From Prevotellaceae bacterium UBA6858 (GTDB taxonomy: Bacteria > Bacteroidota > Bacteroidia > Bacteroidales > Bacteroidaceae), in contig DKDC01000033.1 in assembly GCA_002451695.1 (NCBI GenBank), positions 65,318-78,107 of the forward strand: a stretch of 12,790 bases of DNA. Direction: 5' to 3'. The notes under the pieces were generated by a model. That model was not told the DNA's origin. It worked only from the letters and a program-made list of their open reading frames with translations, and searched no databases. The position numbers and the translations under genes were made by a program. Positions 6,071-12,790 of this stretch are shown here, piece by piece. Numbering within the stretch: the first letter of the stretch is position 1; each line of letters begins with the position of its first letter.

Positions 6071-7144
6071 ATGAAGAAAACATTAATAATCGCTTCGTTC
6101 GCCGCATTGTCGCTTGCAGCAGCGGCGCAAGACACCGCCCCCGTGAAATTCGTGCAGGTGGCGCAGGATTACTCCAAGCTTTCCACGCCCGCCGCGCTCA
6201 ACAGTTTCATAAAGACCGCCAACGGCGCGGAATACACGCCCGAAAACCGCGTGATTATGCTCCGCAACGCAATGGGGCTGGCGCAGACCGACAAGCAGCG
6301 CAAGCAGATACTCAAAAAAGTTGCCGCCACCGGGGCGTTCCAGGGACTTGTGTTCGCAGCCGAATGGCTTGACAACGCCGCCGTGAAAACCGAGGCGGCA
6401 AAAGCCGTGCTGAAGATTGCCCTTGCAAACAAGGACTACGCCGGCACAGGCACAAAACAGGCAATAACCAAGGCGGGGATTATTCTCGGAAAGAGCAAGC
6501 AGGCGAACCAGTACCTCAACTCCGTTTCCGGCAGCGGGCTTGTAAAAGCCTTCAACGGCAAGAACCTCGACGGCTGGAAAGGGCTTGTGGAAAACCCGAT
6601 AGCACGCGCCAAGATGTCGCCCGCCGAGGAGGCGCAGAAGCAGGTAAAGGCTGACGAAATAATGCGCCGCGACTGGAATGTGATTGACGGCCAGATAGTC
6701 TATGTGGGACACGGCTTCGAAAACCTGTGCACCGTGAAAAAATACGGCGACTTCGAAATGTACGTTGACTGGAAACTCGACCCCGAGGGTGCGGAGCCCG
6801 ATGCCGGCATCTACCTTCGCGGCACGCCGCAGGTGCAGATTTGGGACACGGCACGCGTGAACGTTGGCGCACAAGTGGGTTCGGGCGGTCTCTACAACAA
6901 CCAGAAGAACGAGAGCAAGCCCTCGCAGGTAGCAGACAACAAACTCGGCGAATGGAACAGCTTCCACATAATAATGCGTGGGGAGAAAGTTACGGTTATA
7001 CTCAACGGCGTAAAGGTTGTTGACAACGTAACGCTCGAAAACTACTGGGATCGCAACCAGAAAATATTCCCGGTGGAGCAGATAGAGCTGCAGGCCCACG
7101 GCAGCCGCACATATTTCCGCGACATATACATAAGGGAGCTTTAA
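6071..7144 (+). CDS. Secreted DUF1080 (3-keto-disaccharide hydrolase-like) protein
   Basis: 357 residues with a signal peptide (MKKTLIIASFAALSLAAAAQ, likely cut near 19-20). Residues about 55-150 are Ala-rich helices resembling HEAT-like repeats. Residues about 158-357 form the DUF1080 domain, a LamG/glucanase-like fold: KAFNGKNLDGWKG (159-171), DFEMYVDWKL (227-236), AGIYLRG (245-251), QVQIWD (254-259), GSGGLYNN (270-277), GEWNSFHI (293-300) and HGSRTYFRDIYIREL (343-357). Some DUF1080 proteins are reported to cleave 3-keto-glycosides, so glycan processing is plausible; this protein's substrate is unknown. No clear Shine-Dalgarno, as is common in Bacteroidota. A weak terminator-like hairpin follows at 7207-7246. 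Confidence 0.88.
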   Translation: MKKTLIIASFAALSLAAAAQDTAPVKFVQVAQDYSKLSTPAALNSFIKTANGAEYTPENRVIMLRNAMGLAQTDKQRKQILKKVAATGAFQGLVFAAEWLDNAAVKTEAAKAVLKIALANKDYAGTGTKQAITKAGIILGKSKQANQYLNSVSGSGLVKAFNGKNLDGWKGLVENPIARAKMSPAEEAQKQVKADEIMRRDWNVIDGQIVYVGHGFENLCTVKKYGDFEMYVDWKLDPEGAEPDAGIYLRGTPQVQIWDTARVNVGAQVGSGGLYNNQKNESKPSQVADNKLGEWNSFHIIMRGEKVTVILNGVKVVDNVTLENYWDRNQKIFPVEQIELQAHGSRTYFRDIYIREL

Positions 7145-7206
7145 CAACAAGCCCCTTTTGCACGAAAGGCGGTCAAAAACCCAAGACCGCCGCACGCAAG
7201 ACAAAC

Positions 7207-7246
7207 AATCCCGCAGCCTGTGCCGTTCCGCCGGCGTTGCGGGATT
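7207..7246 (+). terminator. Terminator-like hairpin after the DUF1080 gene
   Basis: AATCCCGCA (7207-7215) pairs with TGCGGGATT (7238-7246), 9 bp around a 22-nt GC-rich loop, followed by a broken T run. A smaller stem GGCGGTC/GACCGCC lies just before it at about 7168-7191. Plausible end of the SGNH/DUF1080 transcript; the weak T tract limits confidence. Confidence 0.5.
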
Positions 7247-7329
7247 TCTGTTTGCGCCAGCCGCAAGGCGCAAAAGCATCCGTTTTGTTTAATCTCCTGA
7301 TTTGCAAGATTTTGCCTTCTTTTTGAAAT

Positions 7330-7449
7330 ATTTCATAAGCATTTGTTTTCCAATATGTTGCAAGCAGGCGAAAAAAGGTCTGATGTAGTTTGAATTATGT
7401 CTGATATAATTTTTTCCATGTCCTATGTAGTTTTTCCTGCATCTGATGT
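7330..7449 (-). repeat. Interspersed intergenic repeat, copy C (inverted)
   Basis: Read on the - strand, units begin at 7449, 7428, 7407 and 7386; the first three are exactly 21 nt. Unit 1 reads ACATCAGATGCAGGAAAAA, unit 4 begins ACATCAGACC plus T6. The 37 nt at 7378-7414 match copy B exactly in inverted orientation, and 7371-7386 is the same 16-mer found at both window ends. Beyond unit 4, CAACATATTGGAAAA and CTTATGAAA align with the tails of copies A, B and D. It occupies the middle of the gene-free stretch 7145-7636. Confidence 0.75.
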
Positions 7450-7579
7450 GTTTTTCGGGGAAAACGAGACAAACGGCACTGTTTCACCTTCCGTATCGGA
7501 AAACGCATGACGTATGCCGGCAGTCTGTACAGCACAACCGCCCGCCTTTTTAGGCAAAACACACTGCAAGGCACGCCCT

Positions 7580-7610
7580 TTTGCAGGTTGCGCGAATTTG
7601 CGTAACTTTG
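7580..7610 (+). promoter_or_regulatory. Bacteroidota promoter for gltX-waaA-marC
   Basis: TTTG at 7580-7583, a 19-nt spacer, then TAACTTTG at 7603-7610: a close match to the -33 TTTG / -7 TAnnTTTG consensus at standard spacing, and the best promoter in the window. Expected transcription start about 7616-7618, giving a leader of about 20 nt before ATG 7637 and ruling out the in-frame upstream ATG at 7514. Confidence 0.75.
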
Positions 7611-7636
7611 CACGTCAATTACAAGCAGATAAACCA

Positions 7637-9178
7637 ATGGAAAGCAATATGGTTCGCGTGCGTTTTGCGCCAAGCCCCACAGGGCCCTTGCACATAGGCG
7701 GAGTGCGCACGGCATTATATAACTACCTGTTCGCCCGCCAGCACAGCGGAAAACTCATCTTCAGAATAGAGGACACCGACTCAAACCGCTTCGTTCCCGG
7801 GGCGGAGGAATACATTCTCGAATCGTTCAAGTGGCTCGGCATAAAGTTTGACGAGGGCGTGAGCTTCGGCGGAGAATACGGACCTTACCGTCAGTCGGAA
7901 CGCAGGGAGATATACAAAAAATACGCCGACCGGCTGCTTGACGAGGGAAAGGCGTACATAGCGTTCGACACCCCGGAAGAACTTCAGACGGCAAGGGAGA
8001 AAACGCCGAATTTCCAATATGATGCAACCACTCGCAGCTCCATGCGCAACTCGCTCACGCTTGCGCCCGAAGAGGTGAAAGCCCTCACGGACAGCGGTGC
8101 GCAGTATGTTGTGCGCCTCAAAGTGGAGGGCGGCGAAGACATACACGTCCACGACATGATACGCGGGGAGGTTGTGATAAACTCCTCTGTGCTCGACGAC
8201 AAAGTGCTGTACAAGTCGGCGGACCAGCTGCCCACCTACCACCTTGCCAACGTGGTTGACGACCACCTGATGAAAATCACCCATGTCATACGCGGCGAGG
8301 AATGGCTTCCGTCAGCCCCGCTCCATGTGCTGCTTTACCGTGCGCTCGGCTGGCAGGACACCATGCCGAGGTTCGCACACCTGCCGCTCCTGCTCAAGCC
8401 CGACGGCAAGGGCAAGCTCTCGAAGCGCGACGGCGACCGATTGGGCTTCCCCGTATTCCCGCTTGAATGGCACGACCCCAAGAGCGGCGAAATCTCGTCG
8501 GGCTACCGCGAGAGCGGGTATATGCCCCAGGCGGTTATTAACTTCCTTGCGCTTTTGGGCTGGAACCCCGGAAACGACGAGGAGATAATGACGCTTGGCG
8601 AAATCGTGGACAAGTTCAAGCTCGAGCATTGCAGCCGCAGCGGGGCGAAGTTCGACTTTGTGAAAGCCCAGTGGTTCAACCACGAATACATACTCCGCAC
8701 ACCCTCCGCAGAACTTGCTCCGGCATTTGACGAAATTCTGAAGGCCAACGGCATAAACGAGACAATGGAGCGCGTAACCGGAGTGGTGGAGATGATGAAA
8801 GGGCGCGTTAACTTCGTAAAGGAGCTTTGGCCCCTGTGCAAGTTCTTCTTCGTGGCTCCCGGGGAATACGACGCGAAAACGGTGAAGAAACGCTGGAAAC
8901 AGGATTCGCCCGAAGTAATGGCGGAACTGCGCGGACTGCTCGCCTCGCTCGACGACTTCTCCATAGAGAACCAGGACAAGCACGTCATGGAGTGGATAGC
9001 CGCCAAGGGATACGGCACGGGCAATGTGCTTAACGCCTTCCGCCTTACCATAGTTGGCGAGGGAATAGGCCCGCACGTGTTCGACATATCGGCGTTCCTC
9101 GGCAAAGAGGAGACACTCAGGCGTATGGACCGCGCAATAAGCGTGCTGGGACACAAGGAAAACCAAGCCGGGGAATGA
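7637..9178 (+). CDS. gltX: Glutamyl-tRNA synthetase
   Basis: 513 residues. Charges tRNA-Glu with glutamate in the cytoplasm. Class I synthetase motifs: FAPSPTGPLHIGG (10-22, the HIGH motif) and KLSKRDG (260-266, the KMSKS motif); also FRIEDTD (42-48) and the conserved HVIRGEEWLPS (216-226). The stretch after KLSKR (about 268-297, FPVFPLEWHDPKSGE…) is longer than in E. coli GltX and is typical of Bacteroidota enzymes. Start chosen at 7637 rather than 7514 because the family begins a few residues before the APSPTG motif and the promoter lies between the two ATGs; 7649 is a second possible start. The stop overlaps the waaA start by 4 nt. Confidence 0.97.
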   Translation: MESNMVRVRFAPSPTGPLHIGGVRTALYNYLFARQHSGKLIFRIEDTDSNRFVPGAEEYILESFKWLGIKFDEGVSFGGEYGPYRQSERREIYKKYADRLLDEGKAYIAFDTPEELQTAREKTPNFQYDATTRSSMRNSLTLAPEEVKALTDSGAQYVVRLKVEGGEDIHVHDMIRGEVVINSSVLDDKVLYKSADQLPTYHLANVVDDHLMKITHVIRGEEWLPSAPLHVLLYRALGWQDTMPRFAHLPLLLKPDGKGKLSKRDGDRLGFPVFPLEWHDPKSGEISSGYRESGYMPQAVINFLALLGWNPGNDEEIMTLGEIVDKFKLEHCSRSGAKFDFVKAQWFNHEYILRTPSAELAPAFDEILKANGINETMERVTGVVEMMKGRVNFVKELWPLCKFFFVAPGEYDAKTVKKRWKQDSPEVMAELRGLLASLDDFSIENQDKHVMEWIAAKGYGTGNVLNAFRLTIVGEGIGPHVFDISAFLGKEETLRRMDRAISVLGHKENQAGE

Positions 9179-10395
9179 TGTATTCGCTGGGGATTTACAT
9201 CTACATTCTCTGCGTCAAGGTTGCCTCCCTGTTCAACTCCAAGGCAAGGCTCCTGCTTGACGGACACGCCGAAACTTTCGGCATTCTGGCGCGCGCCATA
9301 CGCACCAACGACCGCTACGTGTGGTTTCACGCCTCGTCGCTCGGCGAGTTCGAGCAGGGCAGGCCGCTCATGGAACGCGTCCGCGAGCGTCATCCCGAAT
9401 ACAAGATACTGCTCACATTCTTCTCGCCCTCGGGCTATGAGGTGAGAAAGAACTACAACGGCGCGGACATCGTTTGCTACATGCCTTTCGACACTTGCCG
9501 CAACGCCCGCCGCTTTGTGCGGATGGTGCGTCCCGAAAAGGCGTTTTTCATTAAATACGAATTCTGGAAAAACTTCATAGACGAGCTTCACCGCTCGGGA
9601 TGCGAGGTTTACAGCGTCTCGGCGATTTTCCGCAAGGAGCAGATATTTTTCCGCCCCTGCGGACGGCAGTACGCCAAGGTGCTGAACAACTTCACGAGGT
9701 TCTTTGTGCAGAACGACGACTCGCGCCGCCTGCTTGAAAGCATCGGCATAGAGAACGTAACAGTTTCGGGCGACACGCGCTTTGACCGCGTAACCGACAT
9801 ACGCAAGGCGGCAAAGGAGGTGGAAGTTGCCAAAGCCTTTGCCCAAGATGCCGCCAACGTGCTTGTGGCCGGGAGTTCGTGGGAGCCCGACGAGGACATA
9901 ATAATCCCCTACTTCAACACCCACAAAAACATGAAGCTCATCCTTGCGCCCCACGTGGTGAACGAAAGCCACATAAGCCGCATACTCGGAGCTATGGAGC
10001 GTCCCGCCGTGCGCATTACCCAAGCCGCAGGAAAAGACATGGGCGCATACGACTGCCTGATAGTTGACACATACGGAATGCTCTCGTCAATTTACCGCTA
10101 CGGCAACATGGCCTACGTCGGAGGCGGTTTCGGCGTGGGAATACACAATGTGCCGGAAGCTGCGGTTTACGGCATCCCCGTGATAATAGGCCCGAACCAC
10201 CGAAAGTTCCGCGAGGCGGAAATGCTGCTTCAACTCGGCGGGTGTTTCGAGATAACCTCGCCCCACACGTTCGCAATGGCAATGGACCTGCTCGCCAACG
10301 AGGAAAACCGCAGCAAGGCAGGAAAGGCGGCGGGCGGCTACATAAACTCTAACGCAGGTGCTGCCGACAAGATTTTCGACACAGTTAAATGGTAA
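9175..10395 (+). CDS. waaA: 3-deoxy-D-manno-octulosonic acid (Kdo) transferase
   Basis: 406 residues, normal for the family. Transfers Kdo from CMP-Kdo to the lipid A precursor at the inner membrane's cytoplasmic face, starting the LPS core. Seen: an N-terminal hydrophobic anchor (3-20), HASSLGEFEQ (52-61, catalytic Glu58), SPSGYE (84-89), IKYEFWKNF (126-134), SGDTRFDR (198-205), GSSWEPDE (233-240), APHVVNE (258-264) and GGGFGVGIHNVPEAAVYG (316-333), the sugar-nucleotide half of a GT-B fold. The start ATGATG overlaps the gltX stop (ATGA), so translation is coupled; the ATG at 9178 is an alternative start. Whether it adds one or two Kdo units cannot be read from sequence. Confidence 0.95.
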   Translation: MMYSLGIYIYILCVKVASLFNSKARLLLDGHAETFGILARAIRTNDRYVWFHASSLGEFEQGRPLMERVRERHPEYKILLTFFSPSGYEVRKNYNGADIVCYMPFDTCRNARRFVRMVRPEKAFFIKYEFWKNFIDELHRSGCEVYSVSAIFRKEQIFFRPCGRQYAKVLNNFTRFFVQNDDSRRLLESIGIENVTVSGDTRFDRVTDIRKAAKEVEVAKAFAQDAANVLVAGSSWEPDEDIIIPYFNTHKNMKLILAPHVVNESHISRILGAMERPAVRITQAAGKDMGAYDCLIVDTYGMLSSIYRYGNMAYVGGGFGVGIHNVPEAAVYGIPVIIGPNHRKFREAEMLLQLGGCFEITSPHTFAMAMDLLANEENRSKAGKAAGGYINSNAGAADKIFDTVKW

Positions 10396-10398
10396 TAT

Positions 10399-11022
10399 AT
10401 GGTATCATCGCTCTTTTCATTAGACTACATCCTTTCGCGCCTGAACTTCCAGGAAATTGTCAGCGCGTTCATTGTGCTGTTCGCCGTTATCGACATCTTC
10501 GGCTCAACGCCGGTAATAATAAGCCTCAAGAACCAGGGGCGGCCCGTGAGCGCGTGGAAAGCCTCGTCCATTTCCTTCGCGCTCCTGTTCGGCTTCTTCC
10601 TTGCCGGCGACGCGATGCTCAAACTTTTCAGCGTTGACATACAATCGTTCGCAATTGCCGGCGCACTGGTGCTGTTCCTAATGTCTCTCGAAATGATACT
10701 CGACATAACCATCTTCAAGAACATGGGACCCATCAAGGAGGCCACGCTCGTCCCGGTGGTGTTCCCGCTAATCGCAGGTGCGGGTTCGTTCACAACGCTC
10801 CTGTCGCTTAAGGCCGAATACGCCTCGACGAACATAATCATCGCCTTGGTGCTCAACTGCCTCATGGTTTACACCGTAATCCGCGCCATAGACTGGGTGG
10901 AGCGCAAGATAAGCCCCGCCGCCATATACCTGATGCGCAAGTTTTTCGGCATAATCCTGCTTGCCATTTCGGTGAGGCTCTTCACCGCCAACATCATCCC
11001 GCTCATCACCAAAATGGGCTGA
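10399..11022 (+). CDS. MarC family (UPF0056) integral membrane protein
   Basis: 207 residues with about six hydrophobic segments (roughly 19-42, 54-74, 83-104, 117-137, 143-163, 179-200). Family signs: AVIDIFGSTPV (29-39), GALVLFLMSLEMI (88-100) and the conserved loop VPVVFPLIAGAGSFTTLLSL (118-137). Inner-membrane protein of unknown transport role; the early link of MarC to multiple-antibiotic resistance in E. coli was not upheld, so no drug phenotype should be inferred. It begins 3 nt after the waaA stop and so probably shares the gltX transcript. No convincing terminator follows in the 180 nt before eno. Confidence 0.9.
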   Translation: MVSSLFSLDYILSRLNFQEIVSAFIVLFAVIDIFGSTPVIISLKNQGRPVSAWKASSISFALLFGFFLAGDAMLKLFSVDIQSFAIAGALVLFLMSLEMILDITIFKNMGPIKEATLVPVVFPLIAGAGSFTTLLSLKAEYASTNIIIALVLNCLMVYTVIRAIDWVERKISPAAIYLMRKFFGIILLAISVRLFTANIIPLITKMG

Positions 11023-11166
11023 GACGCGCCGTGAATAATGCCATGTTGCCAACTGCTGTTTCAAAATGCGCGGCAATCGTGGCGGCAAGCAATTATTTTG
11101 CGGAATATCGTTTCAAGACCGGGAAAAATACTTTTGCGCACTGCGCGGACATTACGAAAAAAGAAT

Positions 11167-11174
11167 TATTTTTG
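11167..11174 (+). promoter_or_regulatory. Candidate -7 element for eno
   Basis: TATTTTTG fits TAnnTTTG and lies 30 nt before ATG 11205. The nearest TTTG (11133-11136) is 30 nt upstream, too far for the usual spacing, so the -33 element is missing or different. The leader between is A/T-rich, as in highly expressed Bacteroidota genes. Confidence 0.4.
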
Positions 11175-11204
11175 TGTCGGAAATAAAGTCAAAATCATAT
11201 TATT

Positions 11205-12518
11205 ATGAAGATTGAGAAAATTCATGCAAGAGAAATCCTCGATTCAAGAGGCAATCCAACCGTAGAGGTTGAAGTAACATTGGAAAACGGCGTGATGGGC
11301 CGCGCAAGCGTTCCCTCAGGCGCATCAACAGGCGAGAACGAGGCTCTCGAGCTTCGCGACGGCGACAAGAACCGCTTCGGCGGCAAGGGCGTTACCAAGG
11401 CTGTTGACAATGTAAACAACATAATCGCCCCCGCACTCAAAGGCGACTGCGTGCTCAACCAGCGTGCAATCGACTACAAGATGCTTGCGCTCGACGGCAC
11501 CCCCACCAAGAGCAAGCTCGGCGCAAACGCCATCCTCGGCGTGTCTCTCGCTGCCGCACAGACGGCTGCCAAAGCACTCAACATCCCCCTCTACCGCTAC
11601 ATAGGCGGAGCAAACACATACGTGCTCCCCGTTCCCATGATGAACATTATCAACGGCGGCGCACACTCCGACGCTCCCATCGCGTTCCAGGAGTTCATGA
11701 TCCGTCCGGTGGGCGCACCCTCCGAGCGTGAGGCCATCCGCATGGGCGCGGAAGTGTTCCACGCTCTCGCAAAACTGCTCAAGAAGCGCGGTCTTTCCAC
11801 AGCCGTGGGCGACGAAGGCGGTTTCGCTCCCGCGCTCAACGGCATTGAGGACGCTCTCGAAAGCATCTGCCAGGCCATAAAGGACGCCGGCTACGAACCG
11901 GGCAAGGACGTTAAGATTGCAATGGACTGCGCAGCTTCGGAGTTCGCGACCTGCGAAAACGGCGAGTGGTTCTACGACTACCGCCAGCTCAAGAGCGGAA
12001 TGCCCAAAGACCCCAACGGCAAGAAACTTACAGCCGAGGAGCAGATCAAGTATCTCGAGGAACTCATCACCAAATATCCTATCGACTCAATCGAGGACGG
12101 TCTCGACGAGAACGACTGGGACAACTGGGTCAAGCTCACCGCAGCCATCGGCGACCGTTGCCAGCTTGTGGGCGATGACCTCTTCGTTACCAACGTCAAG
12201 TTCCTCCAGAAGGGCATCAAGATGGGCGCGGCAAACTCCATCCTCATCAAGGTTAACCAGATTGGCTCGCTCACCGAAACCCTTGAGGCTATCGAAATGG
12301 CCCACCGCCACGGCTACACAACCGTTACCTCACACCGCAGCGGCGAAACCGAGGACACCACAATTGCCGACATCGCAGTTGCAACCAACAGCGGCCAGAT
12401 TAAGACCGGCTCCATGAGCCGCACCGACCGTATGGCAAAGTACAACCAGCTCATCCGCATCGAGGAAGAGCTTGGCGACATCGCACAGTACGGCTACAAC
12501 CGCATTCAGAAGGCTTAA
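11205..12518 (+). CDS. eno: Enolase (phosphopyruvate hydratase)
   Basis: 437 residues. Converts 2-phosphoglycerate to phosphoenolpyruvate in glycolysis; Mg-dependent and cytoplasmic. Seen: ILDSRGNPTVEVEV (11-24), SVPSGASTG (35-43, the mobile loop with Ser38/Ser41), GGAHSD (151-156), VGDEGGFAP (201-209, catalytic Glu204), MDCAASEF (240-247, metal Asp241), SIEDGLDENDW (295-305, metal Glu297), GDDLFVTN (323-330, metal Asp324), LIKVNQIGSLTE (347-358, catalytic Lys349) and SHRSGET (376-382). All key residues are present. Codon use is strongly biased to C-ending codons (many CTC, AAC), as expected for a highly expressed gene. It appears to be transcribed alone and ends at a strong hairpin 28 nt after the stop. 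Confidence 0.98.
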   Translation: MKIEKIHAREILDSRGNPTVEVEVTLENGVMGRASVPSGASTGENEALELRDGDKNRFGGKGVTKAVDNVNNIIAPALKGDCVLNQRAIDYKMLALDGTPTKSKLGANAILGVSLAAAQTAAKALNIPLYRYIGGANTYVLPVPMMNIINGGAHSDAPIAFQEFMIRPVGAPSEREAIRMGAEVFHALAKLLKKRGLSTAVGDEGGFAPALNGIEDALESICQAIKDAGYEPGKDVKIAMDCAASEFATCENGEWFYDYRQLKSGMPKDPNGKKLTAEEQIKYLEELITKYPIDSIEDGLDENDWDNWVKLTAAIGDRCQLVGDDLFVTNVKFLQKGIKMGAANSILIKVNQIGSLTETLEAIEMAHRHGYTTVTSHRSGETEDTTIADIAVATNSGQIKTGSMSRTDRMAKYNQLIRIEEELGDIAQYGYNRIQKA

Positions 12519-12545
12519 AAACCGTTTCTGAAGCAGGAAACATAT

Positions 12546-12584
12546 TCCGGGTATGCTCTTTTGCAGGGCATACCCGGATTTTTT
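12546..12584 (+). terminator. Rho-independent terminator of eno
   Basis: Perfect 11-bp stem TCCGGGTATGC (12546-12556) with GCATACCCGGA (12568-12578), an 11-nt loop, then six T (12579-12584). Textbook form and placement. Confidence 0.9.
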
Positions 12585-12689
12585 GTGCTGCAAACTCTTG
12601 GAAAAGCCAGACACCTGCGCACGCCTCCAACAAGGCCGGATGCGGCTTCCCCCGCACAGGGGCAGGTTTCGCGCAAGTGGCGGCGTTTT

Positions 12690-12790
12690 TGCGCAAGCAT
12701 CTGAAACACAGATTTTTATCCAAATTTCGATTTTTCTTGCAAGCATCTGGATTTCAGTTTGTTGCAAAGGCGCGAAAAAAGGTCTGATGT
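12690..12790 (-). repeat. Interspersed intergenic repeat, copy D (inverted, right end cut by the window)
   Basis: Read on the - strand from 12790, it begins ACATCAGACC plus T6, then CAACAAACTGAAA and GATGCTTGCAAG, aligning with the tails of copies A, B and C. On the + strand GCAAGCATCTG occurs twice (12692-12702 and 12739-12749), suggesting an internal duplication. Units 1-3 would lie just outside the window. Between the eno terminator and this copy (12585-12690) I see nothing else. Confidence 0.6.

Noticed and set aside
6083..7279. 398-codon open frame on the - strand across the DUF1080 gene
   Set aside because: Antisense to a gene with a clear signal peptide and domain; composition is typical of an antisense shadow.
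7514..7636. In-frame upstream ATG that would lengthen GltX by 41 residues
   Set aside because: The extra residues precede the normal family start and contain the promoter; 7637 fits both family length and leader length.
8503..10023. 506-codon open frame on the - strand across gltX and waaA
   Set aside because: A shadow of two well-supported genes with biased third codon positions; its translation shows no recognisable motif.

Overview
The window looks like a chromosomal contig of a Bacteroidales-type bacterium, probably a gut member of the Bacteroidota. Four things point there. Start sites are preceded by the Bacteroidota -7 promoter element TAnnTTTG, best seen before gltX. GltX and enolase have Bacteroidota-like architecture. 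gltX is followed directly by waaA. Two secreted proteins, an SGNH hydrolase and a DUF1080 protein, sit side by side. I cannot name genus or species from sequence alone.

Layout. 1-348: gene-free leader with a copy of an interspersed repeat, small hairpins and a candidate promoter. 349-2876: a two-gene + strand unit, a NodB-like polysaccharide deacetylase whose frame is broken at a run of nine C, overlapping by 8 nt an FkbH-like HAD-IIIC protein. These two genes are visibly less GC-rich than the rest and look like the tail of a surface-polysaccharide or capsule function. 2877-3487: gene-free, holding a REP/MITE-like nested palindrome, a second repeat copy and a terminator. 3488-5251 (- strand): dusB followed by a membrane-anchored SIMPL-domain protein, apparently one transcript. 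5363-7144 (+): divergent from dusB, a secreted SGNH/GDSL hydrolase and a secreted DUF1080 protein, 15 nt apart. 7145-7636: terminator-like hairpin, third repeat copy (inverted) and the best promoter in the window. 7637-11022 (+): gltX-waaA-marC, tightly packed. 11205-12518 (+): eno with a strong terminator. 12519-12790: terminator and a fourth repeat copy running off the end.

How the genes fit together. gltX, waaA and eno are core functions (glutamyl-tRNA charging, Kdo transfer to lipid A, glycolysis); dusB modifies tRNA. SIMPL and MarC proteins are envelope proteins of unclear role. The SGNH/DUF1080 pair is probably a small exported glycan-processing unit. The deacetylase/FkbH pair probably modifies an acyl group or side chain of a polysaccharide.

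The most notable non-coding signal is an intergenic repeat family built on a degenerate 21-nt period (consensus start ACATCAGAC). It is present four times, two copies in each orientation. The window begins and ends exactly at the same point of this repeat, so the ends may be assembly breakpoints. The most notable coding signal is the C9 tract, where loss of one C would restore a 268-residue deacetylase: either slipped-strand phase variation, a recent mutation, or a homopolymer error.
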